Source: Dysgonomonas sp. 520 (lineage in GTDB: Bacteria > Bacteroidota > Bacteroidia > Bacteroidales > Dysgonomonadaceae). From it: a stretch of DNA of 54,106 nt. The notes under the pieces were generated by a model, which saw only the letters and a list, made by a program, of their open reading frames with translations, did no database searches and was not told the origin of the DNA. The stretch spans positions 75,739-129,844 of the forward strand of contig NZ_QVMP01000008.1 in NCBI RefSeq assembly GCF_010501095.1, given 5' to 3'. The position numbers and the translations under genes were made by a program. Each line of letters begins with the position of its first letter. The first letter of the stretch is position 1. Below, one piece after another: positions 44,615-53,983 of the stretch.

Positions 44615-45253
44615 ATGAGGAAATTTTTTTTATTCGCAACAATGCTAAGTCTTGTTGCCTCTTGCACCAAAGCACCCCAAGGAGACAGTCAGGATCGAGG
44701 AGAAAAGGCTGCAAACTCTGAACAACCCAAAGATCTTTACAATGGATTTGCTAAAGACACGGTGAGTAATATCTCAGACAATCTATTCTTAATCAACGAC
44801 AAATGGATGTTAGTCACCGGCGGAAACGAATCTTCGTTCAATACCATGACTGCAAGTTGGGGCGGATTCGGAACCATTTGGCAAAAACCTATTGCATTCA
44901 TGACAATCAGGGATTCTCGCTATACTTTCGAGTTTTTGCAGCGCGAACCGGTCTATACAATCTCGTTTTACGAAGAGGGTTATAAAGACAAATTGCAGAC
45001 ACTAGGCAGTAAGTCAGGCCGAGACAGCGATAAAATCAAGGAAGTGGGACTCACCCCCTTGAAGATGCCATCGGGTGCTATGGCTTTCGAAGAAGCATAT
45101 ATGATAATTGAATGTAAGAAACTCTTGTCTCAACCTATCGACCCCAAAAACATAACCGACAAAACCGTTGCTGATCAATGGTATAGTAAAGAACCGGGGG
45201 TTCACAACTTATATTTCGGAGAAATTGTAGGTGTCTGGAAAAAGGATAAATAA
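44615..45253 (+). CDS. Flavin reductase-family lipoprotein (exported FMN-binding split barrel)
   Basis: A 212-aa protein with a lipoprotein signal: LFATMLSLVASC, with the lipid cysteine at about 17. After a 40-residue polar linker comes a split-barrel flavin reductase domain: NDKWMLVTGG, FNTMTASWGGFGTIWQ, MTIRDSRYTFEF, LGSKSGRDSDK and DQWYSKEPGVHNLYF. It is a paralogue of the cytosolic protein at 2094. A flavin-binding reductase domain on a membrane lipoprotein is unusual, since NAD(P)H is absent outside the cytosol; another electron source or a flavin-binding role is likely. Confidence 0.85.
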   Translation: MRKFFLFATMLSLVASCTKAPQGDSQDRGEKAANSEQPKDLYNGFAKDTVSNISDNLFLINDKWMLVTGGNESSFNTMTASWGGFGTIWQKPIAFMTIRDSRYTFEFLQREPVYTISFYEEGYKDKLQTLGSKSGRDSDKIKEVGLTPLKMPSGAMAFEEAYMIIECKKLLSQPIDPKNITDKTVADQWYSKEPGVHNLYFGEIVGVWKKDK

Positions 45254-45299
45254 TAATAAAAGTCAAACGAGACAAATTACGTCTCAATATAAAAACAGC

Positions 45300-45326
45300 A
45301 AAGGCTGTCCACAATGGACAGCCTTT
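45300..45326. terminator. Bidirectional terminator between the lipoprotein and ompA-like genes
   Basis: AAAGGCTGTCC (45300-45310) and GGACAGCCTTT (45316-45326) form a perfect 11-bp stem between convergent genes. Confidence 0.85.
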
Positions 45327-45353
45327 CTCTGTATTATCTAAATGAACGAGGAA

Positions 45354-46496
45354 TTAGTCAGCAAAAACGATTGCTACACGGTTCCATTCATTGATTTCGT
45401 ATGGTTGCTCTGAAGCACCTTTCCATTCTACTGCTACACGGTCTTCGCTGATACCATATTTGTTGATAAGAGCGTTAGCCACTGCTTTAGCACGTTTTTC
45501 AGAAAGTACCATGTTTCTTGATGCAGAACCAGTTTTCTTATCTGCATAACCAACAACCTTAACTTTAGCGTCAGAGTTAGCTTTCATGTATTCAGCAGTA
45601 TTGTAAACGTTGATTTCTTGGTTTTTGTCAATAACTGCGCTACCCATACGGAAGAATACAACATTAGGATTGAATTCGCCAACAGTAACAACTTCTTTTT
45701 CTACACATGGAGGACAAGTTTTAACTTCAGGACAACGAGTTGGACGTTTTTTCAAATCGTCAATTTCACGTTGTTGGCTGTTGATAGTTCTGTTCAAATC
45801 GTCGATCAAACCTTGATCCCAAAGTGTTGCAGGAGCCCACTCAGTTTTACCTAAGTTAACTGTAAAACCTGCTGTTCCTTGAGCAAGACCTTCCCAGTTC
45901 CAGTCACCACCTTCGTTACCATCAAATTGATCGTCAACAATTGATCCACCGATAGTCAAGAAGAATGAGAATCTGTTAGACAGTCTGAATGTGTTCATAA
46001 GACCTGCACTGAAGAAAATTGAGTTATTATCCCATTTTTTCCACTCATTTTTAAATCCATGACCTACACCGATACCAGCATAAGGAATGAAATTATAGAA
46101 ACGACCTGGTTTGTAACCACAGAAGAAGTTAGTCAAGTTAACCATCGCGTCAACGTGACCAGCCAAATATTCTTGGTGTCCCATAGTAACATCCTTTTTG
46201 TCTGGATATCCATCATAGAATGGGTGCAAACCTCCACCTTCAACTGTTAAACGGGCTCCGAATACTGGAGAGAACCATTTACCAACGAAGAATTCGCCTC
46301 CTAGAGATGGCGTACTCAATAAATCGGCATTTTTAAATGCTCCATTTACATAAACATTTCCTTTAGCACCTGCTCCGATAAACCAATTTGACCAAAAACC
46401 GTTTTGTACAAATGCGGTCTTCCCACTAGGTGCATCCTGAGCTGACATCGAAAAGATTGCCAAACTCAAAAATAAAAGTAAACCTACTTTCTTCAT
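45354..46496 (-). CDS. OmpA-family outer-membrane protein
   Basis: A 380-aa protein with signal peptide (KKVGLLLFLSLAIFSMSA, cut near QDAP). The N-terminal part is an eight-strand beta-barrel-like region (about 25-230). A periplasmic linker follows with a short coiled coil (LNRTINSQQREIDDLKKR) and a Cys-rich segment (RCPEVKTCPPCVEKE). The C-terminal OmpA domain (about 275-380) has VVGYADKKTGSASRNMVLSE and the peptidoglycan-contacting Arg region EKRAKAVANALINKYG. It resembles the major Bacteroidales porins (P. gingivalis Pgm6/7 type) and anchors the outer membrane to peptidoglycan. Start at ATG 46496 rather than 46502. Confidence 0.92.
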   Translation of the reverse strand: MKKVGLLLFLSLAIFSMSAQDAPSGKTAFVQNGFWSNWFIGAGAKGNVYVNGAFKNADLLSTPSLGGEFFVGKWFSPVFGARLTVEGGGLHPFYDGYPDKKDVTMGHQEYLAGHVDAMVNLTNFFCGYKPGRFYNFIPYAGIGVGHGFKNEWKKWDNNSIFFSAGLMNTFRLSNRFSFFLTIGGSIVDDQFDGNEGGDWNWEGLAQGTAGFTVNLGKTEWAPATLWDQGLIDDLNRTINSQQREIDDLKKRPTRCPEVKTCPPCVEKEVVTVGEFNPNVVFFRMGSAVIDKNQEINVYNTAEYMKANSDAKVKVVGYADKKTGSASRNMVLSEKRAKAVANALINKYGISEDRVAVEWKGASEQPYEINEWNRVAIVFAD

Positions 46497-46539
46497 AATC
46501 ACTTTTTAATTAATATAGTTAAACACTTATAATTCTAGT

Positions 46540-47634
46540 TTAATTATCAATATACCATTCATAAAGTTTCTTCAGTCCGGTCTGTACTTCAACCGAGTGT
46601 TTCCATCCCAGCGAGTTCAACTTTGTGACATCCGTTAACTTTCTCATTGTTCCATCGGGTTTATTTGTATTAAAAACAATCGAACCTTCATAGTCTACAA
46701 TTTTTTTTATCAATGTTGAAACATCTTTAATCGATATTTCTTCGCCCGTGCCAATGTTTATGTGAGTATTCCGGATTTCTTTACTTTTTATAACACTTGT
46801 TAAATCCGAAAAGTTCACCGACTCCATTATAAAAACAGTTGCATCAGCCATATCCTCACTCCAAAGAAACTCCCGCATAGGCTTTCCGGTTCCCCACAAT
46901 TCTATCTGGGCATACCCGTCATCGGCTTTACGTATTCCGTACTTATCCAAAATTGAGATAATAGAATCTTTCTCACTGTTTCCTGTTATGCCTTCAACCG
47001 GACGACGGTCCAAATCTTTGCGAATCGCTATCCAATCATCATTGTGAAGACATTTGCCCAAATGTGTTTTGCGAATCATTGCCGGCAAAACATGTGATTT
47101 CTCTAAATCAAAATTGTCATTGGGCCCGTATAAATTAGTTGGCATTACGGCCAAAAAATTTGTTCCATATTGAATATTATAACTTTCACACATTTTTATG
47201 CCTGCAATTTTTGCTATTGCATACGGCTCGTTCGTATATTCCAATGGTGACGTCAACAATTCGTTTTCTTTCATTGGCTGTGGCGCATGCTTTGGATATA
47301 TGCATGTACTGCCCAAAAATACTAATTTTTTCACATTATTCAGATACGAATGATGAATGACATTATTTTGTATCATCAAATTTTCATAAATGAAATCTGC
47401 TCTATATGTATTATTCGCTATAATTCCTCCAACTTTAGCCGCTGCTAAAATAACATAATCAGGTCTTTCTGTTCTAAAAAATTCTGCAACTGCTTCTTGA
47501 TCAGTCAAATCCAGTTGTTCATGTGTACGTAATACAAAATTTGTGTATCCCCTGTTTTTCAGGTTTTTCAATATCGCCGAACCGACTAATCCTCGATGTC
47601 CGGCCAAATATATTTTAGCATTTTTGTCAATCAT
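46540..47634 (-). CDS. fcl: GDP-L-fucose synthase
   Basis: A 364-aa SDR epimerase-reductase that converts GDP-4-keto-6-deoxymannose to GDP-L-fucose with NADPH. The dinucleotide motif is YLAGHRGLVGSAIL (about 9-22), and FLGSTCIYPKHAPQPMKE holds the catalytic Ser/Cys region. The YxxxK motif is in EPYAIAKIAG, and the C-terminal GTGKPMREFLWSEDMADAT is typical. It follows gmd by 9 bases, and its substrate is the Gmd product. The two should supply fucose for surface glycans. Confidence 0.95.
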   Translation of the reverse strand: MIDKNAKIYLAGHRGLVGSAILKNLKNRGYTNFVLRTHEQLDLTDQEAVAEFFRTERPDYVILAAAKVGGIIANNTYRADFIYENLMIQNNVIHHSYLNNVKKLVFLGSTCIYPKHAPQPMKENELLTSPLEYTNEPYAIAKIAGIKMCESYNIQYGTNFLAVMPTNLYGPNDNFDLEKSHVLPAMIRKTHLGKCLHNDDWIAIRKDLDRRPVEGITGNSEKDSIISILDKYGIRKADDGYAQIELWGTGKPMREFLWSEDMADATVFIMESVNFSDLTSVIKSKEIRNTHINIGTGEEISIKDVSTLIKKIVDYEGSIVFNTNKPDGTMRKLTDVTKLNSLGWKHSVEVQTGLKKLYEWYIDN

Positions 47635-47643
47635 ACCTAAAAA

Positions 47644-48795
47644 TTACTCAAAGTAATTATTGATACGATAGCCGCCATCTCTTAAAAATGTTTCTTTTTT
47701 CATTAATGTGAGATCGCTTGTTATCATATCTACACATAAAGAATCTAAGTCATACTCGGGATTCCACCCCAACTTAGTCCTCGCTTTTGTATTATCTCCT
47801 ATAAGCAAATCTACTTCCGTAGGCCTAAAATATGCTGGATCAACTTTTACAACTGTCATACCAACTCTATCCTTGAATCCGGCTAAATATTCTAATCCAA
47901 CCTTTTGGGCAAACAACGTTTCGTCTACCGAAGCTATAAATCCTTCTTCCGACTCGTCCTCACCTCTAAATTCGACCGTAACTCCCAATTTTGCAAACGT
48001 CATCTTTATAAAATCACGGATAGAGGTTGTTACGCCCGTTGAAATGACATAATCGTCAGGTGTATCTTGTTGCAATATTAAATACATTGCTTTTATATAG
48101 TCCTTCGCATGCCCCCAGTCTCTTTTGCTGGACAGGTTCCCCATGAAAACCTCTTTTTGAAGTCCCAGAACTATTCTTGCAACTGCTCTTGTCACTTTCC
48201 GTGTAACAAAGGTTTCGCCTCTTAATGGTGATTCGTGATTGAATAGAATACCATTACTTGCATGCATACCATAGGCTTCCCTGTAATTCACGGTGATCCA
48301 ATATGCATACATTTTTGCTACTGCATACGGACTACGTGGATAGAACGGTGTTGTCTCCTTTTGAGGTACTTCCTGAACCAATCCGTATAGCTCCGAAGTC
48401 GAAGCCTGATATATACGGGTTTTATCTGTCAGTCCTAGTAATCTGACTGCTTCGAGAACACGGAGAGTTCCAATTCCGTCGGCATTTGCCGTATATTCGG
48501 GGGTATCAAAACTTACTTTCACATGGCTCATCGCCGCCAGATTGTATATTTCATCGGGTTTCACGTCTCCAATAATACGAGTCAAATTCATACTATCGGT
48601 CATATCCCCGTAATGTAATATCAAATTTCTGTTTTCGAGATGCGGATCTTGGTATAAATGGTCTATTCTCTCAGTATTAAACAAAGATGATCTTCGTTTA
48701 ATGCCATGCACCACATATCCTTTTTTTATCAAAAATTCGGCCAAGTATGCGCCATCCTGACCTGTGATTCCTGTTATAAGAGCAATTTTTGCCAT
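47644..48795 (-). CDS. gmd: GDP-mannose 4,6-dehydratase
   Basis: A 383-aa SDR dehydratase that makes GDP-4-keto-6-deoxymannose. [20 protein letters not shown] (about 6-25) binds [23 protein letters not shown] is the Gmd-specific segment, STSELYG and [16 protein letters not shown] hold the catalytic residues. [20 protein letters not shown] is also characteristic. It is the first gene of gmd-fcl, with a consensus promoter (48873-48903). Confidence 0.96.
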   Translation of the reverse strand: MAKIALITGITGQDGAYLAEFLIKKGYVVHGIKRRSSLFNTERIDHLYQDPHLENRNLILHYGDMTDSMNLTRIIGDVKPDEIYNLAAMSHVKVSFDTPEYTANADGIGTLRVLEAVRLLGLTDKTRIYQASTSELYGLVQEVPQKETTPFYPRSPYAVAKMYAYWITVNYREAYGMHASNGILFNHESPLRGETFVTRKVTRAVARIVLGLQKEVFMGNLSSKRDWGHAKDYIKAMYLILQQDTPDDYVISTGVTTSIRDFIKMTFAKLGVTVEFRGEDESEEGFIASVDETLFAQKVGLEYLAGFKDRVGMTVVKVDPAYFRPTEVDLLIGDNTKARTKLGWNPEYDLDSLCVDMITSDLTLMKKETFLRDGGYRINNYFE

Positions 48796-48872
48796 TAATG
48801 ATTTATTATTTTAATCTCTTTGCTTTAAATATACCACGTACATTTGGCCTTCAAAGCCTCGCATCTAAGTGG

Positions 48873-48903
48873 CAAAGGTAAAAATAAAACTTTTGTTCAC
48901 AAA
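48873..48903 (-). promoter_or_regulatory. gmd-fcl promoter (TTTG-N19-TACCTTTG)
   Basis: On the minus strand TTTG (48903-48900), 19 bases, TACCTTTG (48880-48873): a full consensus match, about 78 bases before the gmd start. The 299-base gap 48796-49094 is AT-rich and holds this and the divergent promoter below. Confidence 0.75.
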
Positions 48904-49057
48904 AAAAAGTGTAAAAAAGATGTTACCTATAAACATTTTTAAAAAAATAATTAATTTAAATGCCCCTAAAATCAGATATTTACACATAAAAGCGCAAAAA
49001 TTATCTGCATTTCATTAAATTTTGCGACATCAGACCTATATTAAAACTCAGATTTAC

Positions 49058-49065
49058 TATATTTG
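49058..49065 (+). promoter_or_regulatory. -7 box for the uridine kinase gene
   Basis: TATATTTG, 29 bases before ATG 49095. Confidence 0.55.
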
Positions 49066-49094
49066 TTCACAATTGTACTGTTAAACTGTTTAAA

Positions 49095-49718
49095 ATGATG
49101 TATATAATTGGTATTGCCGGTGGTTCGGGCTCAGGAAAAACAACTTTGGTTGAAAGTATATTGTCTCGAATACCTCAGAATGAAATTGCCATTCTTCCGC
49201 AAGATGCTTACTACAAAGATAACAGCCATATGCCTATGGAAGATCGGTTGATGGTGAATTACGATCATCCCGACTCCATCGAGTGGGAATTGCTGCTTAA
49301 GGATATTAACGGACTGAAAAAGGGTGAAACGATTGAACGCCCTACCTATTCGTACCTGTCGTGTTCCAGATTGCCCGAAACTATACCTATCTCTCCTAAA
49401 AAGATTTTGCTCGTAGAAGGTATACTTCTGTATACTTGTCTTCCGTTGTGCAAAGAGTTGGACATGAAGATATTTCTGGAAGTTCCGGCCGACAGGCGAC
49501 TCACTCGGATTATAGAGCGGGATATGAAATCGAGGGGGCGTACTGCATTGGAAGTTATAGAACGGTACTACAAAACCGTGCGCCCCATGCATGAAGAATT
49601 TATAGAACCATCGAGGCAACAGGCTGATATGTTGGTTATGGGAGGTGGACTTAACGGAAATGCTGCAGAATTTATCGCCGCCGCCATTTGTCAGAAAATC
49701 AATATTAATTGCAAGTAA
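49095..49718 (+). CDS. udk: Uridine kinase family P-loop kinase
   Basis: A 207-aa kinase that phosphorylates uridine or cytidine to the monophosphate for pyrimidine salvage. It has the P-loop IGIAGGSGSGKTTLVESIL (about 5-23), LPQDAYYKDNSHM near 35, YDHPDSIEW, and the lid region DRRLTRIIERDMKSRGR. The length is standard. The HMA-AraC regulator starts 23 bases later on the same strand, so the two are probably co-transcribed although functionally unrelated. Confidence 0.92.
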   Translation: MMYIIGIAGGSGSGKTTLVESILSRIPQNEIAILPQDAYYKDNSHMPMEDRLMVNYDHPDSIEWELLLKDINGLKKGETIERPTYSYLSCSRLPETIPISPKKILLVEGILLYTCLPLCKELDMKIFLEVPADRRLTRIIERDMKSRGRTALEVIERYYKTVRPMHEEFIEPSRQQADMLVMGGGLNGNAAEFIAAAICQKININCK

Positions 49719-49741
49719 GGTAGGCAAATGAAAATAAGGAT

Positions 49742-50302
49742 ATGACTTTATATATAAAAAACATGGTGTGCCCTCGCTGCATTATGGCGGTGAGAAATAT
49801 TTTGGTCAACCGTGGGGTGGAGATAGTGCATATACAATTGGGGAAGGTTGTTATAAACAGAGATTTGAGCAAATCGGAATTGGATTCTATTGCAGAAGAC
49901 CTCAGAAGTATAGGTTTCGAGCTGTTAGACGATGAGCAAAAAAGATTGATAGAGCAGATCAAAGTGATTATTATCGAGCAGATTCAACAATCGGAAAACA
50001 ATCATGTTGTTTTTTCTGAACTGTTGACAGACAGGCTTCATCGCGACTATTCATATTTGAGCAAGTTGTTTTCTTCTACCGAAGGTATAACCATTGAGCA
50101 ATATACTATTTTGCAGAAAGTGGAAAAGGTAAAAGAACTGTTGAGCTATGACCAGTTGAACCTGAGTGAAATTGCTTTCAGGATGGGATATAGCAGCGTA
50201 GCACACTTATCTTCCCAGTTCAAGAAAGTAACGGGACTGACCCCGTCGCAGTTTAAAACCCAGAGTTCTGATTTGAGAAAGCCACTTGACGATATTTTGT
50301 AA
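49742..50302 (+). CDS. HMA-domain / AraC-type regulator fusion
   Basis: A 186-aa protein in two parts. Residues 1-65 resemble a heavy-metal-associated domain: the metal-binding loop MVCPRC (residues 8-13) corresponds to MTCxxC of copper chaperones, and the pattern VEIVHIQLGKVVI matches its strands. Residues about 90-180 are an AraC-type double helix-turn-helix (LTDRLHRDYSYLSKLF; LSEIAFRMGYSSVAHLSSQF; KVTGLTPSQFK). The gene lies directly upstream of a copper-type ATPase. It probably senses Cu(I) or a similar ion through the CPRC pair and controls copA; this is inferred. Confidence 0.85.
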   Translation: MTLYIKNMVCPRCIMAVRNILVNRGVEIVHIQLGKVVINRDLSKSELDSIAEDLRSIGFELLDDEQKRLIEQIKVIIIEQIQQSENNHVVFSELLTDRLHRDYSYLSKLFSSTEGITIEQYTILQKVEKVKELLSYDQLNLSEIAFRMGYSSVAHLSSQFKKVTGLTPSQFKTQSSDLRKPLDDIL

Positions 50303-50321
50303 ATCTTATCCTTAATTATAT

Positions 50322-50355
50322 AATAGCACTGACCATTGTCGGTGCTATTTTTGTT
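50322..50355 (+). terminator. Terminator between the HMA-AraC gene and copA
   Basis: AATAGCAC (50322-50329) pairs with GTGCTATT (50342-50349), followed by TTTTGTT. It implies that copA has its own promoter or depends on read-through. Confidence 0.75.
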
Positions 50356-50380
50356 GTATATAATTCATACGATCAATGTG

Positions 50381-50525
50381 AATCGGTGATGGAAAAGTGT
50401 TTATTCATTTTATACATATTTTTGAAAATGTAGGGGCAGGCCTCTGGTCTGCCCGAAAGTAGGGGCGTAAAATCTTACGCCCGAAGGAAAGAATATATGT
50501 GGGCGAATGTTTATTCGCCCCTACA
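50381..50525 (+). repeat. Dispersed palindromic repeat directly upstream of copA
   Basis: It starts with a diverged AATCGGTGATGGA and shares CATATTTTTGAAAATG and the GGGCAG...CTGCCC and GGGCGTAA...TTACGCCC palindromes with 35854-35962. A third palindrome GGGCGAATGTTTATTCGCCC follows. The block 50429-50525 opens with TGTAGGGGC and closes with GCCCCTACA. It contains TATTTTTG (50417-50424), which fits the -7 consensus and could start copA transcription. The copA ribosome-binding site (AAAGGAG) follows within 20 bases. Confidence 0.72.
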
Positions 50526-50548
50526 ATCTATATAAGAAAGGAGTATTT

Positions 50549-52765
50549 ATGGCAACATCAAACAATATGGTAAAGAAGACATATCCTGTAACGGGCATGT
50601 CTTGCGCAGGTTGTGCCGCCAATGTACAAAAGGCATTGCGCAATCAGAAGAGTGTGGCGAAAGCCGATGTGAACTTTGCAAATAAAACTGTGAATATTGA
50701 GTTTAATGCTTCCGAGGTTTCACCTCCTCGCTTGAGGGATATAGTACGTTCGGCAGGTTATGATATGATCATTGACGAAGGGGACAACATCTCCCATAGG
50801 TTAGACGAAAAAGAACAGGAAGACTATCTCCGATTGAGGAAGAAGACCATAATCTCATCCACTCTTTCTGTCTTGATAGTTATATTGGCAATGACGCCAT
50901 TGATGCATCACGCATGGGCACGGTATGCAATGTGGATTCTGGCTACCCCGGTGCTATTCTATTGCGGACAGCAGTTTTTTGTTGGAGCATATAAGCAGGC
51001 TCGGCATAGGTCTATGAATATGGATACACTGGTTGCCCTGAGCACGGGAGTTGCCTATCTGTTCAGCTTATTCAATTTGTTCTTTCCGCAATTCTGGATG
51101 GACAGAGGTTTTTCGGCCGAACTCTATTTCGAGGCTTCGGCGGTTATCATTACCTTTATTCTTATTGGTAAACTGTTGGAAGAACGGGCAAAGCAGAAAA
51201 CATCTTCGTCTATCAAAAAACTTATTGGACTGCAACCCAAGACAGCCACTATCATTAAGAGTTTTCTGGCTATTGAGGTGCCTATCGAAAAGATAGCCCT
51301 CAATGATATTGTGATGGTGAAACCCGGCGAGAAGATAGCTGTGGATGGCTCTATCACAGAGGGTGAGTCTTATGTAGACGAGAGCATGATTACGGGCGAA
51401 CCCATTCCCGTTGACAAGAAAGCGGGCGACAGGGTATTTGCCGGAACCTTAAACCAGAAAGGCAGTTTCAGGTTTAGGGCAGAGAAGGTGGGTAGCGAAA
51501 CCCTTCTTTCGCAGATCATACGAATGGTTGGAGAGGCACAGGGCAGTAAAGCTCCTATTCAGAAACTGGTGGATAAGATTGCGGCAATCTTTGTTCCTGT
51601 GGTGATTGCAGTGGCGGTAACAACTGCCTTGTTGTGGATTGTTCTAGGTGGTGACAACGGCTTGGTGCATGCGTTTCTGGCTTTTGTTACGGTGCTGATT
51701 ATAGCATGTCCCTGTGCCTTGGGGTTGGCTACCCCTACGGCTATCATGGTAGGGATAGGGCGAGGCGCCGAAATAGGTGTCCTGATAAAGGATGCCCGAA
51801 GCCTTGAGCTACTGAAGCGGGTGGATACGGTGGTTCTGGACAAGACGGGAACTATAACAGAGGGCAAGCCTCAGGTTGTGGACATGGCATGGATAGAGCC
51901 ACAGACCAAGCAGCTCACCAACTTGCTCTACACCATAGAGAAATCGTCTAATCACCCATTGGCAGAGGCTATATGCAGCAATCTGGGAGATGCCGACCTG
52001 ATTGCAGGAGGCAAAATTAACAACTTGGTAGGACAGGGTGTTAAAATGGTAATAAATGGTAATGTCTACACAGTTGGTAATGTTAAATTATTTAGCGATA
52101 TATCTGTAAATGAACATATTAAATCGTTAATTGACCAATGGGAGCATGCCGCAAAAACGGTAGTTTTGTTCGGTGAAGATGATAAAGTGCTTTGTGTCAT
52201 TGCTTTAGAAGACCGAATGAAAGTGAGTTCGCAAGAGGCAATCACTCAATTAAAAAATAACGGCATCGAAGTGCATTTGCTAACCGGAGACAACGAGGAA
52301 ACTGCCAGGCAAATAGCACAACAGGCGGGAATCGGCAGTTTTAAAGCCAAAACGTTACCCGAAGATAAGTTAGAGTATATCAAGAAATTGCAAAGCCAAG
52401 GAAAGGTGGTGGCAATGGCCGGAGATGGCATCAACGATAGTGCAGCATTGGCTCAGGCTGATGTGAGTATGGCAATGGGAAGCGGTAGCGACATTGCTAT
52501 GGAAGTGGCCGATCTGACCATTGTTTCGGGTGATTTAAGTAAGATAAACGCAGCGATAAAATTGTCGAAAGCTACGGTTTCCACAATCAACCGTAATCTG
52601 TTTTTTGCGTTCATCTACAACATATTAGCCATCCCGATTGCAGCAGGTGCTTTGTATCCGCTGACAGGTTTTCTGTTGAACCCCATGATTGCCGGTCTGG
52701 CTATGGCTCTGAGCAGTGTGAGCGTGGTTACCAATAGTTTGAGGTTGAGAAATAAAAAGCTGTAA
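50549..52765 (+). CDS. copA: Heavy-metal P1B-type ATPase, CopA-like copper exporter
   Basis: A 738-aa inner-membrane pump that expels Cu(I)/Ag(I). One N-terminal HMA domain has [11 protein letters not shown] (Cys 19 and 22). The actuator domain contains TGEP. The transmembrane metal site [12 protein letters not shown] (near 387-398) is the Cu(I) signature, DKTGTITEG (Asp near 431) is the phosphorylation site, HPLAEAI (near 469) binds nucleotide, and [16 protein letters not shown] ends the P domain. The ATG at 50549 is chosen because AAAGGAG lies 5 bases upstream; an in-frame ATG at 50507 lies inside a repeat. It is adjacent to the HMA-AraC regulator. Confidence 0.95.
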   Translation: MATSNNMVKKTYPVTGMSCAGCAANVQKALRNQKSVAKADVNFANKTVNIEFNASEVSPPRLRDIVRSAGYDMIIDEGDNISHRLDEKEQEDYLRLRKKTIISSTLSVLIVILAMTPLMHHAWARYAMWILATPVLFYCGQQFFVGAYKQARHRSMNMDTLVALSTGVAYLFSLFNLFFPQFWMDRGFSAELYFEASAVIITFILIGKLLEERAKQKTSSSIKKLIGLQPKTATIIKSFLAIEVPIEKIALNDIVMVKPGEKIAVDGSITEGESYVDESMITGEPIPVDKKAGDRVFAGTLNQKGSFRFRAEKVGSETLLSQIIRMVGEAQGSKAPIQKLVDKIAAIFVPVVIAVAVTTALLWIVLGGDNGLVHAFLAFVTVLIIACPCALGLATPTAIMVGIGRGAEIGVLIKDARSLELLKRVDTVVLDKTGTITEGKPQVVDMAWIEPQTKQLTNLLYTIEKSSNHPLAEAICSNLGDADLIAGGKINNLVGQGVKMVINGNVYTVGNVKLFSDISVNEHIKSLIDQWEHAAKTVVLFGEDDKVLCVIALEDRMKVSSQEAITQLKNNGIEVHLLTGDNEETARQIAQQAGIGSFKAKTLPEDKLEYIKKLQSQGKVVAMAGDGINDSAALAQADVSMAMGSGSDIAMEVADLTIVSGDLSKINAAIKLSKATVSTINRNLFFAFIYNILAIPIAAGALYPLTGFLLNPMIAGLAMALSSVSVVTNSLRLRNKKL

Positions 52766-52821
52766 TCAATTAACTGTTAGCATTTTTGTTCTCTGAGATT
52801 TCTAACCCCGAAGTTATATTC

Positions 52822-52872
52822 TCCGGATTTTAAATCCGGATAGCAGCCAATCATGGGATTGCAAATCCCATG
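52822..52872. repeat. Paired palindromes between copA and era
   Basis: TCCGGATTTTAAATCCGGA (52822-52840) and CATGGGATTGCAAATCCCATG-type palindrome (52852-52872) stand 11 bases apart in the 205-base gap between convergent genes. They could act as terminators but lack T-runs; they look like REP-type repeats. Confidence 0.6.
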
Positions 52873-52970
52873 TAGCGACAAATGATTGAGAATCAACGCT
52901 CCCCTTTAGGGGTTGGGAGGGTGTTTCCTAAAATTGGGAACTTTTGGGGCACTTCCGTCCAATCTTAGTA

Positions 52971-53852
52971 TCAATCTAGCCGATAGCCGAATTGTCGAAG
53001 AAGATTGTCACGGCTGCGCCAGTCTTTTTCCACTTTCACATACATTGTCAGGAATATCTTTTTTTCGAAAAACTTCTCGATATCTTTGCGAGCCATGGCT
53101 CCTACTTTTTTCAAGGCTAAACCTTTGTGCCCTATTATAATGCCTTTTTGTGTATCACGCTCCACAACAATCAGTGCCCGAATATTGATTATATCTTTCT
53201 CTTCCTTAAACTCTTCAACCACAACTTCCACTGCATAAGGAACTTCCTTCTGATAATAGAGAAGTATTTTTTCTCGTATTGTTTCCGTTACGAAAAAACG
53301 GGCAGGACGGTCAGTTAATGCGTCTTTTTCGAAATAAGGAGGAGATTCGGGTATCAGTTCCAGAATACGCTTCTTCACCAAGTCGACATTAAATTTATTC
53401 AGTGCAGAAATGGGGTATATTTCAGCTTTTGGCAACAATTTCTGCCACTCAATCACCAAATCTTCCAGTTCTTTCTGATTGGTTTGGTCAATCTTATTTA
53501 TCAATAATAAAACAGGAGCTTCGGTATTTTGCACCTTATGCAGAAACTCTTCGTTCTTAGACGTTTTTTCTATCACATCCGTAACATATAGCAGTACGTC
53601 GGCGTCGCTTAAGGCCGATTCGGAAAAATTGAGCATCGACTCCTGCAATTTATAATTCGGTCTTAAAACCCCTGGCGTGTCAGAATACACGATTTGATAA
53701 TCGGGCGTATTGACAATACCCAATATACGATGCCGGGTAGTTTGCGCCTTAGAGGTTATGATAGATATTTTTTCCCCTACCAACGTATTCATTAATGTAG
53801 ACTTGCCCACATTAGGGTTTCCTACAATATTTACGAATCCTGATTTATGCAT
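52971..53852 (-). CDS. era: GTPase Era
   Basis: A 293-aa essential GTPase that binds the 3' end of 16S rRNA in 30S assembly. G1 is IVGNPNVGKSTLMN (about 8-21), G3 is SDTPGV, and G4 is LINKID near 120. The C-terminal KH domain contains the typical IIGHKGLALKKVG. The start is ATG 53852; a longer frame (to 53891) would reach the promoter. No der or fabH lies beside it, unlike many Bacteroidales. Confidence 0.95.
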   Translation of the reverse strand: MHKSGFVNIVGNPNVGKSTLMNTLVGEKISIITSKAQTTRHRILGIVNTPDYQIVYSDTPGVLRPNYKLQESMLNFSESALSDADVLLYVTDVIEKTSKNEEFLHKVQNTEAPVLLLINKIDQTNQKELEDLVIEWQKLLPKAEIYPISALNKFNVDLVKKRILELIPESPPYFEKDALTDRPARFFVTETIREKILLYYQKEVPYAVEVVVEEFKEEKDIINIRALIVVERDTQKGIIIGHKGLALKKVGAMARKDIEKFFEKKIFLTMYVKVEKDWRSRDNLLRQFGYRLD

Positions 53853-53880
53853 TAAATGATATTTGAAAATTATGTGATGG

Positions 53881-53888
53881 CAAAGATA
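53881..53888 (-). promoter_or_regulatory. -7 box for era
   Basis: The minus strand reads TATCTTTG (TAnnTTTG), 29 bases before ATG 53852. It overlaps the longer reading frame and so supports the shorter start. Confidence 0.55.
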
Positions 53889-53983
53889 CAATCAAATACG
53901 ATTCATGTGAAGATAAAACCTGAATAATTAATTCTGAACAAGATATAAAATCATTAGCATTTGCCGTGAATAGTATTATATAT

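Noticed and set aside
50429-50525. CRISPR-like series of short palindromes before copA
   Set aside because: The three palindromes differ in sequence and there are no regular spacers; they are REP-type repeats.
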